A stretch of DNA of 64,000 bases from Paraconiothyrium sp. Pb-2020 (Eukaryota > Ascomycota > Dothideomycetes > Pleosporales > Didymosphaeriaceae). Under the pieces are notes generated by a model. That model was not told the DNA's origin, searched no databases, and worked only from the letters and a program-made list of their open reading frames with translations. Made by a program: the position numbers and the translations under genes. The DNA is taken from assembly GCA_022419385.1 (NCBI GenBank), contig JAJUBI010000002.1, positions 620,001 through 684,000 of the forward strand. The letters are read 5' to 3'. This document shows positions 46,108-57,871 of this stretch, one piece after another (position 1 is the first letter of the stretch; the number at the start of each line of letters is the position of its first letter).

Positions 46108-47259
46108 ATGAGGCTGAAAACACTCAACGGCGCGCCTTTGCGCGCAAGCCTTGACTTCAGCCCGCAAGCGCTGCTTGACCCAGAAGCCGCAATAAGATTC
46201 ATCCATCAGGATGCGTTGTCTCCCGTTCTTGTCCAAGATGCACCCCTCAAGTGGCGGCATGTGGTGCCCAAGGAGCTGCGACTGCAATCAGATTGGTCGC
46301 ATCCGTACCTACCGAATGGTGCTCTTGATGCGGACGATCCAACGCTGTCATTCTTGGTCCCGGGCGTGGGAGCCTCGTTTGATGCGATTCCGGAAGATAC
46401 AACAAATTTAGACACGATCGTAACTATCGACGAGGTGCCTATCGATGACAGCGACTTTGTACACCAATCGCTGATTTTCCATGATACGCTTCTGTCTTCG
46501 CAGATTGCTCCCGGAGGTCTGGCAGCTAGCACAGCAGCCTCCCAGTCCTTCGTAGGTACCTCGTTTGACAGTAGCACGAGCAGCGACATGGGCAGCTTGC
46601 AACAGTCGAACACTGAAGGGCGAATCTTGTGGGTTTCCCCTACGATGAGCCTCACGGCATTGGGTGCTTTGCCCAGTGCGGCACATCTTCGGCGAATATA
46701 TCCACAGACACCTACTCCTAATATCCTGTGTGCCCTCGCTGCGCCACCAGAGGACAGAGAGGTGTTTGTCAAGAAGGGCGGTTACAGAATGCAACTTCGC
46801 GAACTCACCGTTGCCGACGACACCAGAAGCGGGTTCAAAGTCACCATTTGGCAGAAGCCCTCGAAAGGTGGCAACTCTCAAAACACGCTCGCTCATACTC
46901 TACAGCGCGTGAAAGCTGGAGACATACTTCTACTACGAAACATAGCCCTCAACGCCTTTCGCGACGAGGTTTACGGGCAATCGCTGAATCCCTCTATTGC
47001 CCGCGTTCAAACTTCGATTGAGATTCTCATGAGTGGAGGTGGCATCTCTAGTCGTCAAATGGGCGCTCTTCCTGCACCTGTGGCTACGGCCTTCATGAGG
47101 GTGAAAAAATGGGCCGCTGCACATATTGCATCTGATATGCCTGGTTACAAGAGACGTAAAGACGGATCGCAGCGATCCAGCAGATCCGTCAGGCGGTCCT
47201 TCAGAAGATCCGCCGCGCACAACGATACGTTACCGCCAGACACAATGGAGCCTATTTGA
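46108..47259 (+). CDS. putative OB-fold nucleic-acid-binding protein
   Basis: Single-exon, 383 residues from the ATG at 46108. The C-terminal part (about residues 190-320) has the alternating beta pattern of an OB fold: YRMQLRELTVADDT, FKVTIWQ, LQRVKAGDILLLRNIALNAFRDEVYGQS, VQTSIEILM. The phrase VKAGDILLLRNIAL resembles RPA- or telomere-type OB folds. The N-terminal half is acidic and Ser-rich; the tail is basic (KRRKDGSQ, RRSFRRS), possibly a nuclear localisation signal. A nuclear DNA-binding role is inferred; many fungal homologues are annotated only as OB-fold. Confidence 0.65.
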   Translation: MRLKTLNGAPLRASLDFSPQALLDPEAAIRFIHQDALSPVLVQDAPLKWRHVVPKELRLQSDWSHPYLPNGALDADDPTLSFLVPGVGASFDAIPEDTTNLDTIVTIDEVPIDDSDFVHQSLIFHDTLLSSQIAPGGLAASTAASQSFVGTSFDSSTSSDMGSLQQSNTEGRILWVSPTMSLTALGALPSAAHLRRIYPQTPTPNILCALAAPPEDREVFVKKGGYRMQLRELTVADDTRSGFKVTIWQKPSKGGNSQNTLAHTLQRVKAGDILLLRNIALNAFRDEVYGQSLNPSIARVQTSIEILMSGGGISSRQMGALPAPVATAFMRVKKWAAAHIASDMPGYKRRKDGSQRSSRSVRRSFRRSAAHNDTLPPDTMEPI

Positions 47260-48271
47260 GGGCTCATCGGGCACAGGCCTCCCGATGTTATTTCCCAATA
47301 AATCAGAGGACAGTGTGCACTCTCGCTCGGAACATACATGCCGATTTGTTTCACGGTTAGCGATCAGCACGTGCTGATAGACCATCGCCGCGGCCCACAG
47401 TCTATACAAAAGACGTACTCGTGGTGCGCACAAGGGTCTCGTGACATCACCGGAAATTTCAGTGGCCTGCACTGGGAATGAAAGGCTCGCGACACCCCTG
47501 TTCAACCGTGCGCGGTTGACAGTGGTCCGTGCTATCACCCTTCTATCTCTACTCTACTATCGATATCACTTCACATCGTGACGGTTGCTGAACAGGCTAC
47601 GCACAAGATCTTGTTGGAAATATTGCTCTGGCTGTTGACAGTGTTTTCACGGAGTTTGGCTTTTCCGGATTAGCCAGTCAGCTCATTTGGTGAAGTCTCA
47701 GTCCGGTAGCAGCGACAACATCACTGAGCACAAACTCTACGAATGTCATAGCTTCGTACGACATCGGACTCATTCACCAAGGGCAATGTCCCTGATTATT
47801 TAGTGACTGTCAAACTGCGGGGCGGTTACTCCTCGGTTGGTCCCGTCCAAAGCCAAGCATGAACAGAACAATCTGAAACCACCGCTATGATTGGTCCATT
47901 TAACGTGATCTCAATTTATTCGAAGAAACTAAACATGTTTCGAGGCGTAAAACCCATGCTAGAACGTAACCAAACGCACTTTCATTCTTCCATGTCAGCG
48001 ATCGAACCCGCTGCATGAACATGCCTGCGGGACTGCCCAGGTCTTCAAACACCCACAGCGAGGCGGTGCGCACATGCGTATGCTAATCAGACTCTCGTAT
48101 TTCCTTGCTATAAGGATAATAGTCTTCGCACCATGAAAGTCTTCACGGCCTAGCCTCGTCCTTCTTTTCATCCAGTCTTTACGACTTCCGTTCTTTCTTT
48201 CCGCTCCTTTCCATTCGCTTCTCTGGAATCTAGATCGATTCCGTTCATTCCTTACCGGCTGGCTGGTCACA
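47260..48271. other. intergenic
   Basis: 1.0 kb between the OB-fold gene and the tyrosinase. No gene seen; a pyrimidine-rich leader precedes the tyrosinase ATG. Confidence 0.45.
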
Positions 48272-50697
48272 ATGAAGTCTTTCTCTTTTGCTCTCACTGG
48301 ACTCAGCGCCTCACTCTCTTTGCTCACCAGCACACACGCTGCACCCTTCAGCAACGGAACAGCCACCAACAGTACTGTGGGCGAAAGCTGCTCTAACGTT
48401 CAGAAGACCGATGAATCGTCTTACTACTCCGTTGTTGGAGTGCAAGGAACAGGGGTACACCCCCGACAAGAGCTTCGCGCGCTTGAACAGGATACAGAAA
48501 CATGGAACCTTTTCTTGCAAGCCTTTGCGCGATTTCAAGCAATGGATCAAAGTGACAAAGTGTCGTACTTCCAGGTCGCAGGTAAGGCACTTTGGATCCA
48601 GCGTCCGTAAGTTGCTAATGAAAACAGCCATACACGGAGCTCCATTTGGAGAGTGGGACGGGGTAGCAGGTGATGGTTTGATGGGCTACTGCCCTCACAC
48701 GAGCAACGTTTTCCTCACTTGGCACCGCCCATATCTTGCGCTCTTCGAACAGGTTCTTCAAAGGAAGGCTGTGGAGATTGCTAACGAGTACTCAGCCGGA
48801 GATGCTCAAAGGAATGCTCTCTCGGTTGCAAACCGTGTTCGTCTGCCATACTGGGACTGGGCCCTCAATCCTGACAATAGCACTGGGGGTGTGATGCCCA
48901 CATCTCTCCGAAGCCAGTCAGTCACTGTCACATTCCCGAATGGCACTTCGGGAGAAATCCCCAATCCACTCTACGCATATAGCTTTCATCCCTTGAAATA
49001 TGACGACTTCTCTGCTCTTGTGAGTCTGCTCTACTTCAGCTGGTACTAACCTTGATAATGGTTTCTGACTGTTACAGGCCGAGTACGAGTTTAAGGACTG
49101 GAACACAACGATCCGTCTCCCTGAAAATGGCACTTCACCCGATGCCACAAGCCGCAACGATGTTGCTAATGAGCGTGCCACCACTGCTCAGCCTGACAAC
49201 CGTGATACGCTCTACAAGCTCTTGACTACATATCAGACATTCAATGAATGGAGTAGCGCGGCAGGTGGTAGTGAGATTGGAAGCGTGGAGGTACTGCATA
49301 ACAGCTTCCATAACATGTTCGGTATGGGCAACATGGGAATTGTGGAAGCATCAGCTTATGATCCTGTGTTCTGGTTCCATCATTGGTATGTGCCATTATT
49401 TTCTGCGAAGATGAACATATCCTGGAGAAGGGCCTCACTGACAGACTTCAGCCAAATGGACCGTCTCATGGCCATTTACCAATACCGGTATCCTGATACC
49501 TGGGTGGAGGCAGCGTCTCAGTACAAAGCAACGTACTACTATGAGGTAAACAGCATGCAGGGCGCCAATTCTCCGCTCGAGCCGTTCCACATGAACGCCA
49601 ATGGTGATATGTGGACGTCCAACCTCATCCGCAACTGGACATCGTTCGGATACACGTACCCTGAGCTGGCTGACAACCCTTCCAACACTTCTCTCACTAG
49701 CACCATCAACAAGCTCTACAAGCCACAAACCCTGGGCCTTGACAGCAGCAACTCTACTGACGATTCTTCCGGTGCCGCTTCCAACAGTAGCGCGAAAGCG
49801 ACAGACTGGAACGCTCAGGTCAAGATGCCTGCTGACATCCAAGTGTCGTACTCCGTACGCTGCTTTTTGGGCGAGCCAAGTTCTGATCCAACACAATGGG
49901 CGACCGATCCGAACTATGTCGGCCAAGTGGCATCGACATCGTCTCCGCGCATGAGCTCCAACGTAACGTTTACTTCTACTGTATCCCTGACCGGAAAACT
50001 GTACAAGAAGTTTCAATCTGGCGAGCTGACAAGCTTAACCGATGAAGCCGTCTCAACATTCCTCGAGAAGAACTTCCACTGGCGTATCCAAGCACTCGAT
50101 TACACCGAGATCCCGCGGTCCTCGCCACCTAAAGGCTTGAATGTCACCGTCTTCAATATCCCCATTTCCATACCCAAGAACAACACAGACGTACCGAAGT
50201 GGACGGGCCACAAGGACTTCAAGCCTGAGATTCATGGGAACCCGCCCAAGAGCGCGACTGGTGCGCCGCTCGCTGGCAACTCTGATGGCTGGAACGCCAC
50301 CAGTGGTACGTGGCACTGGAGCAACGCCGATGAGGCAGCTGTTTCCAGCGCTGTGAGCCAAGAGTCGCAGACCACGACATCTGCTGCTCCAGCGAGCAGT
50401 GTCACGGCCGGTCCCGGGGAGACCGTCGAGGTCACAACTCTGCCTAATGGCCAGGTAGTGACAAATGTCGTCACTGTCGTTATCACGGTCACCGAAGGCG
50501 CTGAGCCTGCCGAGACGAGCTCTGCCAGCTTGACCGAAGCGGGGAGTGCGACACCTATAACAACTCCGGTCGGTAGTGTGACACCTGGACCCGGCGAGTC
50601 CGTCCAGGTCACTACCTTACCGAACGGTGAGGTAGTGACGAAGGTTGTCACGGTCGTAGAGGAGGTCACAGTCTTCTTGCCAGCGCCGACTGCTTGA
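48272..50697 (+). CDS. secreted tyrosinase (type-3 copper oxidase)
   Basis: Oxidises phenols to quinones (melanin or phenolic chemistry). Exons 48272-48581, 48628-49019, 49078-49385 and 49452-50697 give 751 residues. The signal peptide is SLLTSTHAAPF. CuA site: IHGAPFGEW, YCPHTSNVFLTWHRPY (Cys-x-His thioether and two His). CuB site: LHNSFHNMFG and FWFHHCQMDRL, the last rebuilt across an in-frame intron that would otherwise be read through as HHWYVPLF. Many NxS/T sites. The C-terminus extends beyond the oxidase with two 33-residue repeats (50401-50499 and 50578-50676: TTLPNGxVVTxVVTVV) separated by a Ser/Thr/Ala linker; no GPI signal seen. Physiological substrate unknown. Confidence 0.93.
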
Positions 50698-51102
50698 AGC
50701 GGTCACCGTGCCGCTACGGCTTGATACTCGCTCTGGAAGCGAGATACGATCTGCTTGTTTGGGAGTTTTGTTTCTTGATGCTTGCACGACTTTGGAGGAC
50801 CTTGGCTGGGCTCAAAAGGAGAAAACTATCTTTTCACGCGTTCTTGCTTTTTGCTGAACAAGAGCATCTTCGCAATACAACACAAAAATGCAAAAGACAC
50901 GATGAGATGATCATGAGTATATAGATATGACACCACATGTCTGCACGGAAGTGTGCCCGTTATGAGTCACTTTACCTCTTCCTTACTGTACCGTGCTTCA
51001 TTTGTGAGGTCCTTACTAGTGCCTGCATGGTACCTGAATCCGTTACGGGTAGGTCAATCGAACCCATAGGCTCTATCACAGCACCCCACCGTCTATAGTC
51101 GT
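50698..51102. other. intergenic
   Basis: 405 bp between the tyrosinase and 2EXR D; no gene seen. Confidence 0.45.
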
Positions 51103-51772
51103 ATGGCAACTTTTCGTCCGTTCCCGCGTCTGCCTTACGAGCTGCGCATGTGCATATGGAAGCTTACCGTGGAACCTCGTTCGGTAAAAGTGGACATTCA
51201 GGACTATTGCCTCGCTTCGCCCATCCTCACTTCGGCCACGCGGGTACCGGCAATTCTTCAAGTCTGTCGAGAAGCACGGAACTATGGACTCTACCAAAAG
51301 GCCTTCTCCGAGTTAGCCAACCGGTTCAGAGGATTGTCGTAGGTAGTACCTTCCTTTAACGGCGAGTGTATTATGCTGATGGCGCGCGATTGCCAGATTT
51401 GTGTGGCTGAATCTCGAAATCGATATCATCGACATTGGGGGATCAGATCTGCGCTGTTTTAAGCCGGTCGCTCTTACAATCCGCCGACTGAAGCTCGAAC
51501 GTGAGTGGGGCGCTTCTTCGAAAGGCGAAGCTTTCTATCACTGGGAACAATATGAATTACAAGATTTTGAGCATGTCGAGGAGATTCACATCGTGTGTTC
51601 TGATGGTGTATATACATGGGGTGACGTTTTCGAGGGGCGTTATTGGCCGTGCGGCGAGGAGAATGTATTTCTCATCGACCCTGAAGACGGCCAATGTTAT
51701 AGGGGTCCGGAAGGTCAAGCTCAGATCGACGAAATGTTTGAAGCAAGGGAACGTTTGCCTGAGGAAGCCTAA
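51103..51772 (+). CDS. 2EXR-domain protein D
   Basis: 2EXR protein, 203 residues, exons 51103-51338 and 51397-51772 (58-bp intron, GTAGGT..CCAG). MATFRPFPRLPYELRMCIW, LQVCREARNYGLY, then FVWLNLEIDIIDIGG, EIHIVCSDGVY and YWPCGEENVFLIDPEDG. Intron position and first-exon length are identical to copy B, and the sequence is closest to B, although 30 kb and the opposite strand separate them. The C-terminus ends EARERLPEEA without the GY-D-TGL motif of A/C. Function unknown. Confidence 0.86.
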
Positions 51773-52525
51773 TAGCATGAAGTATTCAATCTTTTATTGA
51801 GATTACGTGCTTGAGTGTCGCCGGAGTATCCAGAACTCGTCGGGATGGATGCAGAGACATCACAGCAGATACAACGTCTCATTAGTAAGATTATTACACT
51901 ACAAGAAAGCAAAAAGAAACGTTCTCCTTCTTGGATACAATGAAATGTGTGTTGCCCTAGGATGGACCTGATACGGGCCGATTGCTACCTCGTAGAAGGA
52001 GCTACTGACATCCTTCCCCCTATATCTGTTGCACACCGCGTCTCCCACAAGTCACCGCCCGGTCGTTCTGATACTTGTAAGATCTAAATAGCGCATAATG
52101 CCGGCGCGCTTCCCCTGCCGTTCCGTAGAACTCATTGAGAAAAGTTCGTATACGACCGGCTGGGTCATGATAGCCCATGTTCCTCGCGCTAGCCGCTGTC
52201 TGCGCCTAATCCCGAGATAATACAATGAAAAAAGAATGTACTGCGATGTCCCATCCTGGAGGGTTCGAAAACTGCCATTGCATGACTGTGATGTCGGAGC
52301 GTGAATTGCATGGCTCGCAAATGATTGGCCGAAGTGTCACCGACGCCCCTCTTCCAGCCCGTTGTCCCGAGGTCATGGTAATCGACTCCGCCTACGCTCC
52401 ATCGCCCTTCCTAACAATCCCCATCCCCTCGTCCCAATTCAATCACCATGTAGACACCCGATCAGTCCACATTGCCTAAACACCCAATTCTATTTCCTAG
52501 CCACCACTTGGCCCTTCCATCCACA
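51773..52525. other. intergenic
   Basis: 753 bp; no gene seen. Short C-rich promoter stretch before the reductase. Confidence 0.4.
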
Positions 52526-53557
52526 ATGAAAGCCATCCTCATACAAAACTACATCCCCGACCCCTCAACCCTGGCCCCTTCCGAAGTACCCACTCCCCGC
52601 CCCCACGCAGACCGCCCCATCCTGGTCCGCATCTCCCACTGCAGCCCCCAACACGCCGACATCCTCCACGCGCAGGGCAAACACCAGAACAACAACCCCA
52701 AGCGCGGCTGGTGCCACCCACCCTTCATCCTTGGATACGACTTCGCCGGCACCATCGACGCCTTTGCACCTTCTTACACCGGAGATCTGAGAATCGGCGA
52801 CCGCGTCTTCGGCGCAAGTATCGGCGCGTTCGCAGAATATGTCGCTGTGAAGGCTGAGGCTGTGCGGAAAGTACCCTCGGGCCTGAGCTGTGAGGCTGCA
52901 TGTGCGATGGCAGGACAGGCGGTGTCGTACGCGGCTGTCGTGAAGGTGGCGAAAATTCGGCCGGGAGAGACTGTGCTTGTTAGTGGAGCGAGTGGGGGGC
53001 TGGGAAGCGCGTGTTGTACGGTTGCGAAAGCACTTGGGGCTAAAGTCGTTGCGCTTGCGGGGGACGAAGGTAAAGCGGATATGATGCGAAGAAATATGGG
53101 TGTTGATGCGGTGGTTGTGGTGGACGAGGGTGGGAAGTGGGTTGATGAAGTAATGCGGTTTACGAAGGGAGGCGGCGTGGATGTGGTGCTGGATAATACG
53201 GGTATGGTTAATGACGCTCTTCGGTGTTTGACGTATATGGGACGAATCGTTGTTCTGGGTTTCGCGGCTAGAAAGGGCGTCATGGAGAGTGTGAAGATGA
53301 ATAAGTTGCTCTTGAAGTCTGCTACGGTTGCTGGGTATAGGTTTGGAGAAAGCGGGAGGCAAGATCCAGAGATGTTGGAAGAGATTTGGAAAGGGTATCT
53401 GGGAATGATGGAAAGTGGGGAGTTGAAGGCCATGCTGTACGGAAAGTATGAAGGACTGGAGGATGTTGGTAGGGCTTTGGGAGATCTAGCAGCAAGAAAG
53501 GTATATGGAAAGGTCGTGGTCAAGGTCGCGGATTCGGAGGATAGAGCGAAGCTATAA
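52526..53557 (+). CDS. medium-chain dehydrogenase/reductase, quinone-oxidoreductase type
   Basis: Single-exon 343-residue NAD(P)H-dependent MDR protein. The start is the ATG at 52526 (MKAILIQNYIP), where the family begins; the frame runs upstream a few codons. GroES-like N-terminal domain with GYDFAGTIDAF and GDRVFGASIGAFAEYV; nucleotide-binding VSGASGGLGSACCTVAKALG; then VVLDNTG, GRIVVLGFA and a C-terminal YGKVVVKV. Structural-zinc cysteines are absent, as in zeta-crystallin/quinone-reductase members. Substrate unknown; probably cytosolic. No functional link to the neighbouring genes is evident. Confidence 0.88.
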   Translation: MKAILIQNYIPDPSTLAPSEVPTPRPHADRPILVRISHCSPQHADILHAQGKHQNNNPKRGWCHPPFILGYDFAGTIDAFAPSYTGDLRIGDRVFGASIGAFAEYVAVKAEAVRKVPSGLSCEAACAMAGQAVSYAAVVKVAKIRPGETVLVSGASGGLGSACCTVAKALGAKVVALAGDEGKADMMRRNMGVDAVVVVDEGGKWVDEVMRFTKGGGVDVVLDNTGMVNDALRCLTYMGRIVVLGFAARKGVMESVKMNKLLLKSATVAGYRFGESGRQDPEMLEEIWKGYLGMMESGELKAMLYGKYEGLEDVGRALGDLAARKVYGKVVVKVADSEDRAKL

Positions 53558-53733
53558 GATCTAGCCATACTTCCACTGGGAGACTGCGTTTGTGTACCCA
53601 AAGGACTTCTTTTGGATCCTGTAGGGCTGTCATGTAGTCTTATTGGATCATATCCACGTGGACTGTGTAGAGCACACCTCCAGTTCGACTATCCCTCTAA
53701 TTCCGTTTCTTTACCACTGAACCAAGCATCTTC

Positions 53734-55739
53734 TTAATGTGCGAATCTGAAGTCGAGCCGCTTGCTTCCCTCTTCAGTGGTAGTATCCAGATACTCGACT
53801 CTCTCCTCCGCTGTGAGTGCGTTCCATTTTCGGTCTCTTTGCTTGTTACGCCAAACGTAATAAACTTTGTTGAAAGCATAGATGAAGATGTTCAGAACAC
53901 AGATCCCGATGAGGACCCTATTCCCTCTCCGATCTACCACCGTCAAAAATGTCCGGAGATATTACATGAGAGAACACTCACAGAGGGGTTTATCGTCATC
54001 TTGATAGATGTTCGAGTAGATAATAGCCTGAAGTTGTACACTCATGTTGTATAACGCTGCACTCACTGTCCGCGTACGCACCGTATTCGAATTGCGGCTG
54101 CACCAGCCGACCTGCATTGGATGCGGGGACGGATAAGAGAGTAAAACTGTGACTAGTGCGTAGCGACTCCACCGTGAAACGCTGTCGGGAAGAACGGCCA
54201 TCGTCACGAGGCAGGGAAGGAACCAGATTTGGACAAACAGGCCCATAAGAGAGCGCTGGTTGATTTTCTCGGAGATGTAGGTGAAGACAAGCATCTAAGC
54301 AGTCGTTAGCAAACCTGTTTCGAAGGATTAGGGGGGCTTGCTATACATTGACCGTCGTTCCAATCTGCGCCGGAATACTCAGCAAATTAGAGTTGAACGT
54401 ATCAAACCCCAATTGCCTCAGCGTCAGCGTAAGATACTGATCGCTTGGCCCGGCTGGGATCCCAAACGTAATGCCCAATGCATATATCGGCCACAGATCA
54501 AAATCACAAAGACTCTTCCACAGGAGACCAAACGTAATAGCTTGTCTGTTGTGCATGTCGCCTTTGCTAGGATCATCCCGCAAGATGCGGTTCACCATGA
54601 TCTTCTCCTCGCGCTCTGAGAACCAGCCTTTTGGTCGCCACCAAGCTTTAGTCTGCGTGGGGGAAGGTGCCATCATGAAGATAGACCAGATGCCAATGGC
54701 AAGCGTGAGAATGCCTTCGATAAGGAACAGCCAGCGCCAGCCTTCGTAGCCGTGGTAGTCGCGGAGGCGAAGGAGGCCGTAGGCGAGAAGGGGGGCGATG
54801 ACGTCGGTGAGGCGGTTGGCCATCCAAAAGATTGCGAGGCGGAAGGGGAGCTCGTTGCTCTTGTAGAAGTATGACTGTGGCCGTATCAACTCATTGTCTC
54901 ATTGTGAAGATACATAGCCTCGAATTACCATGTACAATATCACATCTGGGATGAAACCGCCTTGGAGAAGTGCAAGGAGAGCTCGAGTCGCAAGGAAGGA
55001 TTTCCGACCTGTTAGCCAGAATTGACTCGCTGCGACTATGGACCAGAGGATCATTTGCGCGGGTATCCATCGGTCTGGGCCAATCTTCTTACTAATGAGC
55101 TGGGATGGGAGTTCAGCAAGTAGAAACGCAGTCTTCGAGACTGTGTTGCCCAAATTGTAGTCTAAAGTGCATTAGTCGAACTGGCTTCACCTGCAAAGGA
55201 GAAGCGCTGTTGCAATGCTCACCATTCGTGGTTAAATCAAGGTCATCGAGGAAGTTATCTGTGTTTGCTTGTGAGATATTGGATCGGTCCAAGTCTAAGG
55301 CAAAAAAGGCGATGGCTGCCCAAGCGGCGACGCGCCATTCGATTTTCTTGAGAACGTTCTGTAACCTTGTCAGTTGTTTGTGCAGGAACCAGGTGGTGCA
55401 AAAGCGACGTGCATGTTCTTCAGCCCAAGTCCAACGCTCACTAGGGTCAAACCGATGTAGATTCTCGTAGGTCGGCAAAGGCTGGAAGTATTTGGCTTTT
55501 TCTGGATCATCGTACACAGATGGCTGCGTTGCAATAGCGTTCGGGTCGGTCTTCGCCCGGCGTTTCCATAGCGAAGCAAGGGTCGGAGGAGTTTCCTCGA
55601 TACGGAGTGATGCATTCACCCCCACGTGGTCCTACTTTGACACATTTCCACTGCTTATATGTTGTGATGAACCATTGGGGGTCGCTTTTGGATCTTGCGT
55701 GGTCTCCAATATGGCCAAGTCTTTCTCAGGATCAGTCAT
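53734..55739 (-). CDS. Dal5-family MFS transporter with early in-frame stop
   Basis: Allantoate-permease-type MFS gene. Exons: 55739-55223, 55161-54929, 54874-54347, 54294-53982 and 53933-53734, every junction in phase (e.g. LTTNDYNLGN, DVILYMSYFYK, TVNMLVF, KPLYRRGNR). Family marks include AIFWMANRLTDV, GWRWLFLIEG, SPTQTKAWWRPKGWF and VGWCSRNSNTVR; the C-terminus LDFRFAH is typical. Oddity: the N-terminus MTDPEKDLAILE runs 35 codons and then meets TAG at 55634-55632, after which the frame continues unbroken (DHVGVNAS...). No other ATG lies in the rest of that exon, so a full-length protein needs readthrough, a hidden splice or a sequence error. I call it a probable recent nonsense allele. 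Confidence 0.8.
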
Positions 55740-56337
55740 TTCAAGCGTGATTGCAGAAGTCGACGATAGTGATATAGATCCAGGTAGCCCAAATCGCAGA
55801 TCAGGTCATTGAGGATGCATGTATATAGAGAGAAGAACATCCATTCTTATACCCGTACGAACGGCTCAGCAACCTGAAGGTCAACTTCCTCTCCTGTTCG
55901 CTGCATCTCCGACGCTCATGGAATACCAAGAGCGCTATCGACAGCATAAGATTTCTTGGCTATTGCGAATAGCACGATGACTATTCGCAATGTTTTGAGG
56001 TCACGGCATCGCCTGGTCGCATTTCCGGTTTACGAAGCGATCAGCATGTCTTGAATTATCCAGCATCGGTCGTTCAAACGTCCGCGGAGCTTGAACTCAG
56101 TATATATGGTGCATTCAGGCGAGAAACAGCCCGATGACGAGCTGTGAGATAGGATGGCGAGTGTCTGGGGTGGACTTGCGTGCCTGCGGGGTCGATATGT
56201 CGTGCTCACGCCAGCAGCGACGTGCAGTGCCGAGCCGGAGATATCGAGATGCTTCCATTTGTGATATAAAATGCTTGCAATTTCTGTTTGAGAGCATCCG
56301 CATTGTCGAAATATATGTAAGAGAAAGGGAATTCGAG
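55740..56337. other. intergenic
   Basis: 598 bp between the MFS and TauD starts (divergent). Holds both promoters; the frame of TauD is open upstream, but the ATG at 56338 fits best. Confidence 0.4.
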
Positions 56338-57592
56338 ATGGCAACAGTCACTCGGGTCCAGGAAGCCACGAATGCCGACGGTCAGCCAATCAAGTTGGCC
56401 GTTGCATACAGCGATCAAGTACATGACCAGGTAGGCTATCGATTGCTCTTTCGGATTGGTCCCTTGAGCTGGATCGTGCACAACGGTAACCAATGCTGAC
56501 ACTCGAGCAGTCGAAGTACGCGGCGTATCTGCCTGTCTACGATACTACGACTAAGTTTCCACCAACACCACTGTTCGACCACGACGACCGGGGTCGCCAT
56601 GCAGACCCTTCGAAGCCAAATTTGCTCTCCAAAAACAATCCAAATGTCAAAGTCGACAAATTGACACCGCGTGTTGGCACCGAAATCACAGGACTTCAAT
56701 TGTCCCAATTAACGGGCGTTCAGAAGGATGAGCTTGCATTGCTGATCGCCGAAAGAGGTGTTGTCGTCTTTCGCGATCAAGACTTCAAAGACATTGGTCC
56801 AGAAAAACAGAAAGAATTTGGCCAGTATTTTGGGCGGTTGCATGTCCATCCTGTTGGTGCTCACGTGAAAGATCACATCGAGTTCCACTCCATCTACTTA
56901 GGCAAAGATAACCTCTACCGCCTCGGTAGCTCCACTTCCAAGCTCACGACGACTGGCTATCACTCCGACGTTTCTTACGAGCACCAGCCGCCAGGGATCA
57001 CTTTGCTCACCCTCCTCCAAGTGCCCTCAACTGGTGGCGACACTGGGTGGACTTCTCAGGCCGCAGCGTACGACAGGCTGTCTGAACCTCTGAAGCGCTT
57101 TCTCGAGGGTCTACGTGCTGAGCACAGTGGTTTTCCTCAAGCTGAACGTGCCGCCCGCGACGGTCACTTCGTCAGGCGTGACCCTGTTAGGAGCTTTCAT
57201 CCAATCGTGCGTGTACACCCAGTCACCAGGCAAAAGGTGCTGTTCGTGAACCCAGGGTTTACAAAGCGCATTGTCGGTCTGAAAGAAGAAGAGTCGGATG
57301 CGATATTGAAGCTTCTGTTCAAGGTGAGTTTATTCTGTGGTCTGATAATGTTTGCGGACGTACAAGAAAGCTTACAGTTGAGCAGCACATCGCGCAAAGT
57401 CAGGACATCCAAGTTAGAGTGAAATGGGATGATCGAACCGTGGCGCTATGGGATAACAGAGTGACAGCGCACACGGCTATTAGTGATTACGACGTGAGCG
57501 ACGACGCGGAAGGGCTAAGACAAGGATTCCGCATCACGACCCTAGGAGAGGTGCCTATTGGGGTTAATGGGCTGAAATCGGAGTGGGACTAA
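56338..57592 (+). CDS. TauD/TfdA-family 2-oxoglutarate/Fe(II) dioxygenase
   Basis: Alpha-ketoglutarate-dependent dioxygenase, 370 residues, exons 56338-56430, 56511-57323 and 57386-57592. Iron ligands HxD in GYHSDVSYEHQP and the distal His in RVTAHTAISDY; the 2-oxoglutarate Arg in RQGFRITTLGE. The start block KVDKLTPRVGTEITGLQLSQL and VVVFRDQDF are typical of fungal taurine/sulfonate dioxygenases that release sulfite from alkyl sulfonates. Exon 1 was chosen from the ATG preceding TRVQEAT, spliced with GTAGGC..GCAG. Substrate (taurine or other sulfonate) is inferred only from the family. Confidence 0.92.
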
Positions 57593-57871
57593 ATAGGCAG
57601 AAAGAACACGTCTGCGACCATGTAACAGATTACATCATTTTCACATTAGCATCGTACCCAGACTATGCAATCTTCCTTAAGCTAGGTACTATGTCCAGCC
57701 TGGTGGAGGATAACGCTGCGAGACAGGTGTGGTAGGGGCGGATGTATAGCCTGAAACTCTCCAACCACTCTTTTTTGCGAGCCGTATTCTTGTATTCTTT
57801 GCCTTGCTTTTCGATCCTGAGTCCAAGGCACCGCTTGATACCAGTGCTTGCTGTGCGTCTTTGGGAAGACT

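Noticed and set aside
46206..46896. Long antisense frames within the OB-fold gene
   Set aside because: Mirror of codon bias in the plus-strand gene; no family resemblance.
48272..57592. Tyrosinase, reductase, MFS and TauD genes as one secondary-metabolite cluster
   Set aside because: No core synthase (PKS, NRPS, terpene) in the window, and the genes are separated by unrelated loci; co-location alone is not enough.
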